Below, in pieces: positions 41,152-52,900 of a stretch of DNA of 64,000 nt. Position numbers and translations under genes: made by a program. This stretch comes from Pycnococcus provasolii (lineage: Eukaryota > Chlorophyta > Pseudoscourfieldiophyceae > Pseudoscourfieldiales > Pycnococcaceae): assembly GCA_938743325.2 (NCBI GenBank), contig OW568901.1:186001-250000 (forward strand). Reading direction: 5' to 3'. Below the pieces are notes generated by a model. That model was not told the DNA's origin, searched no databases, and saw nothing but the letters and a program-made list of their open reading frames with translations. Positions within the stretch are counted from its first letter, which is position 1; every line of letters begins with the position of its first letter.

Positions 41152-44100
41152 TCAAGGAAACGGATCGCGCCAGACGTCTTCCCACCACGCCGCCCGAGGC
41201 GCAATCTGCCTCTCCCAAGGACGTCTCTTCGTGTCATAATGCTCGTAAATGAACGCGGGCGAGCAATTGACCACGCCAATGCCATCCAAATACAGAACGC
41301 CGTGCGTCTCCATATCGAAGTCCATTTTACCCCGTGGCGCCGAAAAAGGATGCTGCGGTGTTTGGCTTGACGTATCAGAGCATCGTATGCTTGCCGCGCC
41401 TCGATTCTCCGCCGTAAGCACCACAAGCTTTCTCTGCGGGACAATCATCACATTCTGTTCATACCCGTACAAACCAATGACGTTGCTATAGGTACCATCC
41501 TGCAGCACAATCTTATCCGAATTGATGTAATTCCCAAGTCCAACGGCCAACTTCTCATACCTCGGAATGCGATATCTCCCAGATATCATGCCATCTAACG
41601 TCGTCTGATTTGCAAACGGCTCCTGTAAGGAATGATAACTCCTCGCACCTCCCAAAGCAGCCTGCATAGCTCTACCTATGCTCCGGAACCCGAATCGCTT
41701 TGTTCCGTCGCCAAAGATATCGCTGCCAGACCCACTGACATACAAGTCGGCGTAAATGAACCGATCTTTGTTTGGCAAACTATATCTCAGCCCACCGTCG
41801 TTGGAAATATCAACCTCCACCTTGAAGCCTGGATGATACCCCGAAATCTCCTGGGGGTTCACCACGTTCGCTGCAGCCTGCTCCACGCCATCCTCCCAAG
41901 GTGGACTGATGCATCGAATTTGCGTGGTGTGGTCAAACACGCAAGGTGCAAACTTCTCCAGCTCCCTCACCTCGGGATGTTCGCCCGTCGTACTTTCGGG
42001 AATTTCCATGCGAAATCGTGCCAATAACTGGTCGGAGGGCAGAAAGTCTGTGCCATTGATGTAAACCTCCGTGCGCCCGTGAAGGGGGCCGCGAGCCTTA
42101 ACAAAGCTAGCCTCGTAGTGAGATGTCGTGAAAATGTGGTCCACCTTGGGAAAAGTGGTCGTGTAGTTGAACTGAATCGAGAACGCGTCATCCGTAAAGT
42201 TCGTTCCGTCGTTCGACACGGTGATGAAAGATGGCACCGTCACCGTGCGATCTGCACGAGATCCAGGCATGGGTGGCGAATAGCAGCGAATCTGTGTCGG
42301 CGAGATGTACTCAGCCGGCACGATATCATTCAGGAAGAAGAGCTCGGTGTGATTCGTGCCATTCTGAGGATTCTGCAGCGAACGGAATTGACACTTCAGG
42401 TGCTTGCTGGGCAGAAAAGGCGTCGTCCAATTTAAAATCCCGCGCGTGGAATTGCACAAGTCCACCGTCCGTTTCAGCGTGGTTTCGTTATACCCCGGCC
42501 CGAGGTAGCTGATCCACGGATCCATGCCATAAAAGGTGAGCATGCTGACAATCTGGTACGGGTCGCGAGGTGGGTACACCGGCGGCGCGGGAGCAGGGGG
42601 CGGAGGATCCGGAGGCACGGTGACATTCAGTCCATAGAACGTCTCCACTATCTCCTCCACGGGAAGAGGGTATGGCGTGTAGCATCCAAGAGATATGGTC
42701 ACGAGAGTGCCTCCCGTGTACGGGCCGGTTGTGTTGTCGATTGACATCGAAAGCTGTATGTGAGGCTTCTCAGAGTGCGCGTGGTACACCAGCGTGTTCG
42801 GTAGCAGCGGGTGCATGTACTCGAAAAACGCGAACGTTCCACCACCCTGAACGGTGGCGAGCGGAACGTGAGAATACGTCTTCCCACCATCATTGGATAC
42901 GGTGAGCTGCGCGAGTCCGTCGCTCTCGCGCGGGCTCGGCGGCGATTCGAAGACCGCCTCGTTGGACGAACGCACCTCCAGCGCACCCACGGAAATGGGC
43001 GCTGCACCTCGCATCGCGAAGCGCAGGCGAATTTGCGGATTCGCGGTGCCACCGGGGTACACAGACTCCGGCGATTCGGGAAGTCTTGGACCTTTGCCGA
43101 AGGCCACCGTCTCGGCACGCGGCGCGCGAAACGGACCGCCGTGCACAGTAACTCGCGTGCCGCCAATCGATGGGCCATGAGCGGGGCTGATGACCGTGAT
43201 AGTCGGCAGGATGTGAGCATTGTTCACCGATTCCGGCGATCGTGCATCGCCAAGGCGACGGCGGTACGTGGCTGGTGCAACGCCTCGCGTCCCCGTGACG
43301 TACGCGCCCTCGAAGCCGGGCGAGAACGGCGCATTGACAAAGGTTCCTGCGGGAAATCCCTCCGCGGCGTACAACCCGCGTCGTTCGCGCGCTCGTATGC
43401 CAAGTTCGATCATCTGCCGCGTTCCCGCGCCAGGCTTGGGCGACACGCCATCCGCGGCAAGCGTGGCGGGCAGCGGACGAGGAACGCGCGTGGCGGGCGA
43501 GCCGTCTTTGTTGGTGCGAGTCGTCCACAAGCTGTACGTCGTTGGCCGGTACGTGCCGAGGGGCAACACGCCCGCCTCGCTGAACAGCACCATCGTCGTA
43601 AGTCGGTCCGGCGACGTCTCGAAGAATGGCTGCACATCCGGGAGCATGGAGATGACATCCTGACGATATCTTGGCTGCCACTCAGAGCACTGATTGCCGC
43701 ATGTCATGTTGCATGCCGGTGCGTCGCACTGTTCCTGCGTATACACCGGGTAAGTGTGCGTGTCGTTCGTATTGTTGACGGGATACCAGCGCCGAATGCC
43801 CACCTTGTTCGCCGTGCCGCCCTTCAAGGTGGTGATGACCCAGAAGATGAACTTCGTCACGTGGCACGCATAGTCGCAGCCGCCAGTCACAATCCCGTAG
43901 TCTCGCGCTGATCCATAGCCGGAGAAGGTCGCGTTCGCGGGATACGGCCTTGGAGCTTGTGTGCCAGTGAATCGCCCGCCGCGCGCAAGGTCGGTATACT
44001 CCTGAACACGCGATGGTGGGTCCTGCGTTTCCGTTGTGCCCCACGCGGGTGGGTACGCCTTCGCGAGTCCAAACTTCGTGACAAGAGCGAGCACGCTCTG

Positions 44101-44973
44101 GAAGGAGTTATCAATGCAGTCGTTCAGCCCTGCGGCTTGTCCACCGCACATCGGCTTGGAATCTTCGAACGAAACTGCCTGACAACCTTCGAATAGCACA
44201 GGCCCGTCGTCGAGGAGCACTCGTTTCGCGGTATTTGCATGGGATGCTTCTTGGAATACGCAGAGTGCTGGGTGAGCTACTGTAGATAGTTCTCTCTCGT
44301 GGTGGTGGTCGTCGTCTTCAGCAACAGGGGTGGCGGGGCCGGCGGGGGACCCGTAGCGTGAGTCATAGTAATCGCTACCTTGTCCGTGCATGAGCAGATG
44401 TCGTCTCTTAGATGCATATCTAGATTGTTCGGGTGGAGTGAAGAAGCTCGTCAGCTTGGTGATGACGTTGTGGTCGTCCGCACACCCGTCGCTATCGTTG
44501 TCGATGATACCGGCTAGCAAGGCTGCGATGTGGTGGCATAGCAAGTCAAACCCGGCGGTGCAGAATACGGGTACGCCAAAGACGTTTTTGTAGGTGGTGA
44601 GCGTTGTATTTTCGTTGGCGAGTGCGTTGAAGAACCTCGGTATGGTGAAGTATCCGAACTTCGTTCCGTTCCACGTTCCTTCGAAAGGTGCGTCGCGTCG
44701 TCCAAACATGGATATGCAAGTCTCAGGAGGTAACGTGTCTGAGGCATGATCGTGATGGCGTGGGTGGTCGAGGTGCACGTCGTGTTCGTGCAAGTCGCAC
44801 TCTGGGCTTGCAAGTCCGTAGAATGACGGCTCGCACAGCCGTCGTTCGTGCTTACTCAGTCCATAGAACGAAGGCGACTCCGTCGACGACGCCTCTGCGG
44901 CTGATGCGACGAGATCGCTGCCGCCCAGCACGCCGACGGCGACTAGAGCGAGCAAGCAGTCGCCTCGCCGCAT
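41152..44973 (-). CDS. Large secreted IPT/TIG-domain protein
   Basis: 1273 residues, with a signal peptide (MRRGDCLLALVAVGVLGG). The N-terminal ~470 residues are Cys-containing and unassigned. IPT/TIG-like modules follow (PTITVISPAHGPSIGGTRVT at about 590, TGPYTGGTLVTISLG at about 750, HGRTEVYINGTDF at about 990), each with a later 'F/IRCxSPP' strand (QIRCYSPPMP, QIRCISPPWE) and 'VSNDGxx(F/Y)' pieces (LTVSNDGGKTYS, ITVSNDGTNFT, DISNDGGLRYS). Near the C-terminus, LYVSGSGSDIFGDGTKRFGFRS and later short strands look like the start of a right-handed beta-helix, which then ends. There is no C-terminal TM. SFYGL/TFYGM motifs recur four times. Probably an extracellular or cell-surface protein. Confidence 0.7.
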   Translation of the reverse strand: MRRGDCLLALVAVGVLGGSDLVASAAEASSTESPSFYGLSKHERRLCEPSFYGLASPECDLHEHDVHLDHPRHHDHASDTLPPETCISMFGRRDAPFEGTWNGTKFGYFTIPRFFNALANENTTLTTYKNVFGVPVFCTAGFDLLCHHIAALLAGIIDNDSDGCADDHNVITKLTSFFTPPEQSRYASKRRHLLMHGQGSDYYDSRYGSPAGPATPVAEDDDHHHERELSTVAHPALCVFQEASHANTAKRVLLDDGPVLFEGCQAVSFEDSKPMCGGQAAGLNDCIDNSFQSVLALVTKFGLAKAYPPAWGTTETQDPPSRVQEYTDLARGGRFTGTQAPRPYPANATFSGYGSARDYGIVTGGCDYACHVTKFIFWVITTLKGGTANKVGIRRWYPVNNTNDTHTYPVYTQEQCDAPACNMTCGNQCSEWQPRYRQDVISMLPDVQPFFETSPDRLTTMVLFSEAGVLPLGTYRPTTYSLWTTRTNKDGSPATRVPRPLPATLAADGVSPKPGAGTRQMIELGIRARERRGLYAAEGFPAGTFVNAPFSPGFEGAYVTGTRGVAPATYRRRLGDARSPESVNNAHILPTITVISPAHGPSIGGTRVTVHGGPFRAPRAETVAFGKGPRLPESPESVYPGGTANPQIRLRFAMRGAAPISVGALEVRSSNEAVFESPPSPRESDGLAQLTVSNDGGKTYSHVPLATVQGGGTFAFFEYMHPLLPNTLVYHAHSEKPHIQLSMSIDNTTGPYTGGTLVTISLGCYTPYPLPVEEIVETFYGLNVTVPPDPPPPAPAPPVYPPRDPYQIVSMLTFYGMDPWISYLGPGYNETTLKRTVDLCNSTRGILNWTTPFLPSKHLKCQFRSLQNPQNGTNHTELFFLNDIVPAEYISPTQIRCYSPPMPGSRADRTVTVPSFITVSNDGTNFTDDAFSIQFNYTTTFPKVDHIFTTSHYEASFVKARGPLHGRTEVYINGTDFLPSDQLLARFRMEIPESTTGEHPEVRELEKFAPCVFDHTTQIRCISPPWEDGVEQAAANVVNPQEISGYHPGFKVEVDISNDGGLRYSLPNKDRFIYADLYVSGSGSDIFGDGTKRFGFRSIGRAMQAALGGARSYHSLQEPFANQTTLDGMISGRYRIPRYEKLAVGLGNYINSDKIVLQDGTYSNVIGLYGYEQNVMIVPQRKLVVLTAENRGAASIRCSDTSSQTPQHPFSAPRGKMDFDMETHGVLYLDGIGVVNCSPAFIYEHYDTKRRPWERQIAPRAAWWEDVWRDPFP

Positions 44974-45454
44974 AACCGGTTCACGTGCTAGGTCAGGTGG
45001 TGCGCGCCATGGCGAGTCAAAGAGGTGGGGGAGCGAGACACCTGGCAGAAATCACCGGAGGCCGGGCAGGAGGGAGGGACGCTCGTAGACCACCTCACAC
45101 TCAGAGGGGGGATCCCTCGTCGATCGAATTTTTCGAGGGGGGAACTTGGGGATCCCGCTCGAGTGGCCTCTGGGCCTCTGGGGGGGAACAACAAATCCCC
45201 CGACCTTGACCTAGGAGGGATCCCCAACTTACGAGGTTTTACTCTAAGGTTAGGTGGAAGGGGATCCCGCACGTCCCCTTCGAGAGGCTTCTGCGTTCCC
45301 TCAGCTCCAATTGGTCGTCCCTGTTCAAATCTGCATCTGCATCGTGACGCATCATCGCTTCGCTTCGCAATTACGCACGTGAGTGAGTGAGTGGTTACAT
45401 AATTCATTGGCACACCTACGTCTGAGCCTCGTAAACGAACAATCATAGTCACGT
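44974..45454. promoter_or_regulatory. Divergent intergenic region with GGGGATCCC cluster
   Basis: Between the IPT/TIG gene (-) and LRR gene (+). Four GGGGATCCC / GGGATCCCC palindromes at about 45107, 45148, 45217 and 45260, in G-rich DNA. The same core is clustered upstream of RPS8. Confidence 0.45.
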
Positions 45455-46420
45455 ATGGTGGCGGCTGACATTGATGACCTTGGGGAGCACGCACCAGACA
45501 CCATTGAAGGCGTTGATTTGACGACGGACGTTCATTATCCAAACGATTCTCGGAGAGAATCGCCATGGGATGACGAAACAGGAACGCATGTCGAAGTGCT
45601 CCACGTATCTAGCCTACGCCCGGGTGAAATGTTCGCGCTCGTGGAGACCATCAAGAGCGACACGTGCACATTGCACACGCTGGACCTTGCCGGCAACGAC
45701 GTGGGTGCTGACGGCGCACGCGCGCTCGCGGAGGCTCTCAAGAGCGACACGTGCAACTTGCACGAGTTGTACCTTTCCGGCAATGGAGTGGGTGATGACG
45801 GCGCACGCGCGCTCGCCGAGGCCATCAAGAGAAAATCGTGCACCTTGCACACGCTGCGCCTTGGCAGGAACGAAGTGGGTGATGACGGCGCACGCGTGCT
45901 CGCGGAGGCGATGACGAGCGAGACGTGCACATTGCACACGCTGGACCTTCGCAGCAACGGAGTGGGTGCTGACGGCGCACGCGCGCTCGCCGAGGCCATC
46001 AAGAGCGAGAAGTGCACATTGCACACGCTGGACCTTGGCGGCAACGACGTGGGTGCTGACGGCGCACGCGCGCTCGCGGAGGCTCTGACGAGCGAGACGT
46101 GCACCTTGCACACGCTGAAGCTTTGCGTTAACGGAGTGGGTGCCGACGGCGCACGCGCGCTCGCGGAGGCGCTGAGGAGCGACAAGTGCACTTTGCACAC
46201 GTTGGACCTTCGCTACAACGGAGTGGGTGCTGACGTAGAACGAGACCTTGACGAAGCGCAGGCTATTTCCCGTGAACGTCGTCGCTGCCGTCATCACGGT
46301 TTGTTGCGCGCCATCGTGAGGCTCGCCATCCTGCGTAAGCGTGCCTGTGAAGCTGTGTTCCACCCCAAGCGTCTGCGTCGTGAGGGCGTATTCGACGCGT
46401 GGGCGCACGACTCGGGGTAA
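45455..46420 (+). CDS. RNI-type leucine-rich repeat protein
   Basis: 321 residues. After a ~65-residue N-terminus come seven consecutive 29-residue repeats (45656-46262) of the ribonuclease-inhibitor type (CTLHTLDLxxNxVGADGARA, then LAEAL). The DNA repeat has an exact 87-bp period with few changes, so repeat number may vary. The C-terminal 50 residues are basic and helical (RERRRCRHHG, LRAIVRLAILRKRACEAVF) and not repeat-like. LRRs of this kind bind proteins; partner unknown. The antisense strand is also open over 900 bp, which is a by-product of the repeat's codon pattern. Confidence 0.78.
   Translation: MVAADIDDLGEHAPDTIEGVDLTTDVHYPNDSRRESPWDDETGTHVEVLHVSSLRPGEMFALVETIKSDTCTLHTLDLAGNDVGADGARALAEALKSDTCNLHELYLSGNGVGDDGARALAEAIKRKSCTLHTLRLGRNEVGDDGARVLAEAMTSETCTLHTLDLRSNGVGADGARALAEAIKSEKCTLHTLDLGGNDVGADGARALAEALTSETCTLHTLKLCVNGVGADGARALAEALRSDKCTLHTLDLRYNGVGADVERDLDEAQAISRERRRCRHHGLLRAIVRLAILRKRACEAVFHPKRLRREGVFDAWAHDSG
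45656..46262. repeat. 87-bp tandem repeat array inside the LRR gene
   Basis: Seven in-frame units of 87 bp, starting AGC GAC/GAG ACG TGC and containing GACGGCGCACGCGCGCTCGC. Units 1, 4, 5 and 6 are the most alike. Confidence 0.85.
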
Positions 46421-46588
46421 GTTGGCGTACAACATCTCGATAATCGTGTGCAGTCGTACGGGGTCCAGTGACGCCGGTCGGCGTGGTGTGGCGGGTGGTG
46501 TACTCATATTCATGTAAAAGAGAAGATGGAAAAAGCAATATTTTTTTTTCTTGACAATTCAAAATCGTATTGTTTTCAAATACAGCCG

Positions 46589-46756
46589 TCAGTCCGCGAG
46601 GAAGCCCACCTCCTCCGCGACGAGCGCAATCATCGGCGCGAACGCCTGATGTGCGCGAAGGGTGCTGAGCTGCTCGTCCACCGCCTCCGCAGCAGCCACC
46701 TCCTTCTCCGCCGCCTCCGACTCCGCAAGCTGCGTGACCGAGTCACCGGCGCTCAT
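46589..46756 (-). CDS. 55-codon small ORF
   Basis: Starts with ATG at 46756 in a good context (GTAGCCATGAGC) and ends at 46589. The product is acidic and helical (MSAGDSVTQLAESEAAEKEV, then a central Ala/Glu segment, and a hydrophobic C-terminal end with IALVAEEVGFLAD). Not recognised. It lies between the LRR gene and the long coiled-coil gene. The alternative is the last exon of a gene or a chance ORF. Confidence 0.4.
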   Translation of the reverse strand: MSAGDSVTQLAESEAAEKEVAAAEAVDEQLSTLRAHQAFAPMIALVAEEVGFLAD

Positions 46757-46905
46757 GGCTACCAACCAAACTCGAAAATTGTGTGGATTGGGAGCTCTTC
46801 TATCAAGAGGCTGTGCAAAAGCTCGCAACACCCCAGCGGGGTTTGAGCACAAAATTAACGGGTTTTGGTGTAATCTCCTATGAATGTTGTTGTGACAAGA
46901 TGAAT

Positions 46906-49900
46906 TCATCGTAACATGGTGGTGGTTGCATTGGTATTCTCCGCCACGCGCGAGAGAGGCTGACCACGAGACGATGGTGTACCTCCCGCCGTTTTGGCTG
47001 GCACAGATCTCGTCGGCGCCGGCATAGTCGGCTCGGACTTTTTGTCAGCCATCACCGGCAACGGCACGAAAATCTTCTCAAGGTCAAGGTGCTCCGGATG
47101 CTTCCAAGGCGACTGTTTTCCCGTTGCACGACGGCGCGCGGATGCCGATCGGCGACGCGGTGACGCGCGTCGCCCATCGGGATGCCTTTGAGCCGAGCTA
47201 TCCGCAGCCTCGAGATCGACCCATCGAACTGCGTGCAATCGAGCCACCGCTGCACGCTCTTCATCTGAGCGCGAACGCTTTAATCCGCTAGGCAATATGC
47301 GTGTAGGCTCCGACGATGACGGCGCCTCTGCTGCCGTTGGCGTCTTCTTCTCATCTGCCACGTCGCCGTTCTCATCCAGCGCTGCCTCCATCGGGCTATG
47401 ATCGAGGCCGCCTCGAAGAAACATACGCCGTGTGGGCGTATCATCCGTGATAGGCGCCGCCTTGTGCGTGGATTTGTAGACTGACACCGCCCCGGCGCGT
47501 GGAACTGACGGGATAGGTTCGCCACCTGGGACCGGTGCTCGCGCCAAAGCAGCTTGCAACGCAGGACGAGCGAGCCGACGCACAGCCTCGGCACGTGCAG
47601 AAGTGGGCACTGCGACACTGTCAGGTTTGGTAAGCTCCTTGTGGGTCATTTCAGGCGTCACTGCCTCCTGGTCCTGATCCTCGTCCTCGTCCTCGTCCTG
47701 GTCCTGGTCCTGGTCCTGGTCCTGGTCCTGGTCCTGGTCCTGGTCCTGGTCCTGGTCCTCGTCCTCGTACTGTTCCTCGTCAATACCACGGTGCACGCGC
47801 CGCCTTGACGGAATACTGTCGGCAAGTGGATCGAACATGAGTGAGCGCGGTGCTGCACTTGCTGCTTCGTGGACATCGGCGTCAGCATCATTCGCATCTT
47901 CAGCATCAATCGCATCTTCGCTAGTGACAGCTGGACTAGGAACTCCGCTCACCTCAAGCAATGCGACCATCGTGCCGGGCGTCAGGTCTTCGCCGGCTGC
48001 TGTTGTTGCCGTGTCCGTTGGACTCGGTGCATCATAGTTCAGTGCAAACGGCTGTGAGAAATTCGTGGGATGAAGTGCAAACACGCCACCAAAGTCTGTG
48101 AAGGTGCCAAGTTCAGCCGTGTGATTAGCAGTGTCTCCGCCATTCTCCTCAAGGGTGCGTGGCGGCATTTGCCTCGTGTTGATATGACCCCTTTCAACAT
48201 TCAGCATCACCTCTGATACAGCTTCATGTTTGAATATCGCTTCTTCGGACGCCTCCGTCAATTTAGGACTTGCGTTGCCATGATCCATCTTGGCTAATGA
48301 TAAATCTGGCATATAATGAGTCATCGGACTTGTAGACACCGCACGCACTTCGGCACTTACCGTCTCGGCCGATGTATCCACGGCATGAACAGTCATCGGA
48401 CTTGTCGACGCCGCACGCACTTCGGCACTTACCGTCTCGGCCGATGTATCCACCATACCACCAACCATCGGACTTGTCGACGCCGCACGCACTTCGGCAC
48501 TTACCGTCTCGGCCGATGTATCCACCATACCACCAACCATCGGGCTTGTTGATGCTGCACGAGTGTGTACGGTCTCAGTTTCCGTCGCAAAATCAGTTCC
48601 TCTCGTGACCATTGGGCTTGTTGCACTCGCGACAAATTGTGGCACATCTGCTCCCGTGGCTGTGTCAGTTCGATCTGGCAATATCATGGGACTGGTAGAC
48701 GTATCGACGAGTGCAGCAATTGGTGAGATTGGACTTGTGGATTCGTTCATCAGCTCCGCTGTCTCTCTCCCCTCTCTCGTCACCGACATTGGCGTTGTTT
48801 TTGCAGCAACCCTTCGTTTGACGCGTCTTGCCTCGCGAGGTGATGAAAAGGAAAGGGATGTCTGCCACGTTGCAAACGGATTAGAGCGTGGTGATGGCGA
48901 ATCTTCCATAGCAAGTGAATTTTCTTCCTCCTCTTCCTCCTCCTGAAATTGCTCAACCGGTACGGCCCAACTCACACCCATGGGGGTCATTGCTGGAAAA
49001 GATGCCGGCGCAGGTGTCCAGCTAATTCCCATAGGTGTGGACGCTGATGCCTTCAACTTGCTCGACTGCGGGGTTTCGATTGACTCTGTGGCGGGAATAC
49101 TTGGAGAGGAAAACGCAGCAGCGGCAGCAACAGCCGCCTCAGCCAGATCTTTCACATCTTCAAGCACAGCCAGGCGGCTCCGACGATGCGGCGTCTCAGC
49201 TGGCAAGGCGCGTGATGAGGATGCATGATGCGGCAGCAATTCTGCAGTCGCTGTCGTAGTCCCTGTCGTTGCAAGAGGGCCGAGCGACGGCGTTCGTCGA
49301 GTTGTCATGCTCGTGAGATCCTCCCTCAAAGCAGTGGCTTGCTGAGGAAGATCTTCTGTTGCTAGACGGACTGCTTCCTTTTCCTCGTGCTCAGAATTTG
49401 GCATTGGTGCAAGTTGTGGAGTCGTCGCTTCAGCGACAACAGACGGCTGCTGTAGACGATTCAACTCTTTCCTCGACGCCTCCAGTTCAGCGCGAGCCTC
49501 ATGCAGAGCATTCTCGCTCCTTTCGCGTGTATTGCGTGCTGCATCTCGCAACGCGGCATACGCGGCGACAAGCTTGGCATGATCGCGCTCTAAATTTGCG
49601 TACTTCTCTTTCAGATCCGCAAGGGAGCTGGATGCAGAAGCCAATTCTCCCTTCATCTTCTCCTTCTCTCGGGCTAGAATGGTACGTCGAGGCGTTGTCG
49701 CCTTGGCCAAATCCCGTGCTTTGGTGAGCTCTTGTTTCGCCTCTGCAAGCGCATGCTCTGTGACTGCAAGAGTCTCGGAAAGCCGTTCCGTCTCCGCGCG
49801 ACTGGCGGAAAGCTGTGCGGAGGTGTCGCGGAGCTTTTCGAGTTCGAGAAGTTCCTCTGAAAGTCGGGTGCATTCCGCGCGCGACATGGTGAGCTGAGCA

Positions 49901-52900
49901 GCATGCTCATCCACCTGCCATTCGGCGTACGCGAGGCGCCTTGCCGAAGCACCGGCATCCTCGGAGAGGTCCGAAATCTGGCTTCGAAGCACCTCGCGCT
50001 CTGCACGCCCCTCGGAAACTTTCAGGCGCAACTCGCTTGCAATGAGCTCGAGTGACTGCGCTTGTGCAGCAAGAGTAGTATCCGCTGGAGGTCCATTCGC
50101 CGCACTCTGCAAAGCGGCGAGGATGCTTGGCGCAAAGTCTTCCGTCAGCGCGGCAAGCGCTTCGCCTGCGCTCGCACTCGCATCTTCCTTTAGACGCGCT
50201 AGGTCATTCGACAAATTTTTCACGTTGGAGTGCATGTCATGCATCAATGCCGCCGCGCGCGGCGCATCCGACTGCATGCGCTCGAGCTTGCTCGCAGTTG
50301 CCTCGTGGTCCTTACGCAGAGCGCAAAGCTCTTCCGAGAGAGATGCGCGTGCACGCTCGAGGGTATCAAGCTCATCTCGCAAAGATGCCGCCGCACGGTC
50401 CGCCTCACCTTGCGCCTCTACAGCCGCATTACGCTCCTTCCGGGCGGCATCTAGTTCGTTCTCTCGCGTAGCAAGCTCTGCGCTGCTGCGTGCAAGCTGT
50501 GGGCGCATGACAGCCAGCTCCGCAGAAACCGCTGCCCACTCGCTTCGCTCGAGAGAGTTGGCCTCCAGCCTTGCCTCCATCGACGTGCGAACCTCCTTTG
50601 CGGCATCCAGCTCAGCCTGAACATACGCGCGTGCCTGCTCCGCCGTGGCTAAAAGTTCCGTAGCAGTCGTGAGTTTCTCTGCAAGGTTCGTGACACGCTC
50701 CTCGGCCTCGCGAAGCGAAGATTCAGCGTTTTCCGCGCGCTCTTTGACAGCGTCGAGAGAGGCTGTTGTGGAAGTGAGCATTTCCTCAGCTGTGGCTAAT
50801 TTCTCCCTTCGACTTGTCGATTCAGCATCCGAGGTTGCGCGCGCCTGCTCCACCTGCGCCAACTTTTCGGTGAGATCTGCCACTTCCCTGCTGAGTGCAT
50901 TATTTTCTTCCAGCGCGGATGCCCATTTTGTATAGATCTCGTCCAAGCGTGTCGACGCCGAGTTAGTGGCATTTCGTTGTGTATCCCAGTCTTCACGGAG
51001 TCTTTTGTGGTCGTTCAGCAGCTTAATGTAGTCGCGACGAAGATGCTCGTTTGGCAGCTCTTCCTCCTGCAGTGCACTTGCTTCGTCAAGAGCAACGTCA
51101 CGGTCCTGCTCCGTGGCTTGTAAAAGAGCTCGTACACGCCCTTCCGCCTCCATGGCATCCTTGAGCTTCGATTCTAGCGATGAGTTACGAATTCCGGCGT
51201 CCGCGGCACTTGTCTCAGCACGCTCGCGCAAGCGTCGTTCTTCCGCGGCGTCTTTCTGCACACACTCGAGTTCGGCGAGCACATGTGCAAGCTTTTCGCG
51301 TGAGTGGCGTGCGTCCATCACGGCAGCCTCGCCCGCCTTTTGTGCTTCCGAAACAAGATCCGCCATCTCACCTTCCCTGCGTGAGACCATCTCCTGCATG
51401 ATTGCAATTTCAGCGTCCACGGTAGCCCTTAGCTCGGTCGTCGCCTGGTCGATGGCATGTTGCACGTTGGATTCGCCAGCAGAGACGCTCCCTTGGAAAG
51501 CTGCCACCTCCGCGGCAACGGCATGCTCGACAGCCTCGCGCGCAGAAGCGACACGCTGAGCGGCCGTGGACGCGGAGGTTGAAGCATCCTCGCGTGCTGC
51601 TGCAGCTTCCGTCGTAAGCTGTGCAACTTGTGAAGTGAGCTGTGCATTTTGTGCGGCGTGTGCCGAGGCTGCCTCGTGTGCTGTTGAAGCGTCTGTCGTA
51701 AGCTTTGCAACATCCGCGTCCAACTGGCGAATTCGAGCGTGTGCCTGTGAAAGCTCCTCGACAGATGCTGCAGCTGCCGCCTGAAATGACACGCGCTCCG
51801 CCTCAAGCTCGCACTCCACGGCCGCACTTTCCTGCTGAGCACGTTGCAAAGCTCTAGTTGCGGAAAAGGCTGCAGCCTCGGCATTCTCTCGCCTTTCGGC
51901 ATCTTCTCTCCGTCCCGCTGCAGCTTCGTCTTCGGCGAGTCTTGCTGCCTGCGATGCGGCGTGCAGCCTTGCCCTGAGCACCTCTGCCTCGGAGTCCTGA
52001 GCCTCAATACGTAGGCGCATGGAAGACACTTCGTCATGAGCAGCAGAGGCGCAGGCAGATGCTTCGCCGAGCTTCTGTTCAGCATCTTCGATCCTCTTTT
52101 CAGCCTCGTTCAGCTCGGAACGGAGCGCCTTTTCCCTGGCGGCGGCAGCAGCTGCAGCTGCATTCGCGGCAAGCTTCTGAGCAGAGAGGGTGTCATGCTC
52201 CTTTTCAAGAGATGACGACGCTTCGCTGAGAGCAATTTCGGATGAGCGTCTGGCATCCTGCGACGCCGCAAGTGCTTCCTCGAGCGCGGCATTTCGAACA
52301 GCGAGATTTGAGCAACGCTCCTCGGCGGACGACGCGAGGTGCTTGGCCTCTTCTGTGTCTTCGAGCGCTTTCCTTGTCGATCCTTCGAGGCGTGCTTTCG
52401 TGCACGCTGCGGCTCGTGCGCGCCACGTGAGTGCAAAGTACCGAACGTTCGCGTCAAGTTTGGCTTTGGAAACTTGCTGTCGTTTGCGGAGACTCCACGA
52501 TTTCCATTTCGCAATTTGTTTTTCGAGTGACTGTACGCTTGCACCTGCAACGTGTGCAGTTCGTTCCATCTCCACGAGGCTCTGACGCAGTTGCGTGCAC
52601 TCCGCGGCAGCCTCCGACGCAGCCGCACGGAGCGCATTTTGCGTGATGCGGCTTTCGTCCAGACGAGCCGTCGCTTCCGTGGCCTTGAGTTCAGAGGATG
52701 CGATGGATGCCTCAGCGTCGAGTTTCTTCTTCTTGGCCGCTTCCATATGTTGCGCTGCTTCTGCTTGTGCGTTGATGGCGCGGCTCTCAGCTTCCGCGGC
52801 TCGTGCGATTGCTGCCCGCGCGGAGGCCTGCTGTGCCGCCGCGTGCGCGTTCGCGGCGTCGCGAGACTGCTCCGCGAGTTCGAGTCTTTTTTCCGTAGAG

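Noticed and set aside
45614-46513. A 299-residue ORF antisense to the LRR gene
   Set aside because: It exists because the 87-bp repeat lacks stops on both strands; the translation is Cys/Arg-rich and has no domain, while the sense strand gives canonical LRRs.
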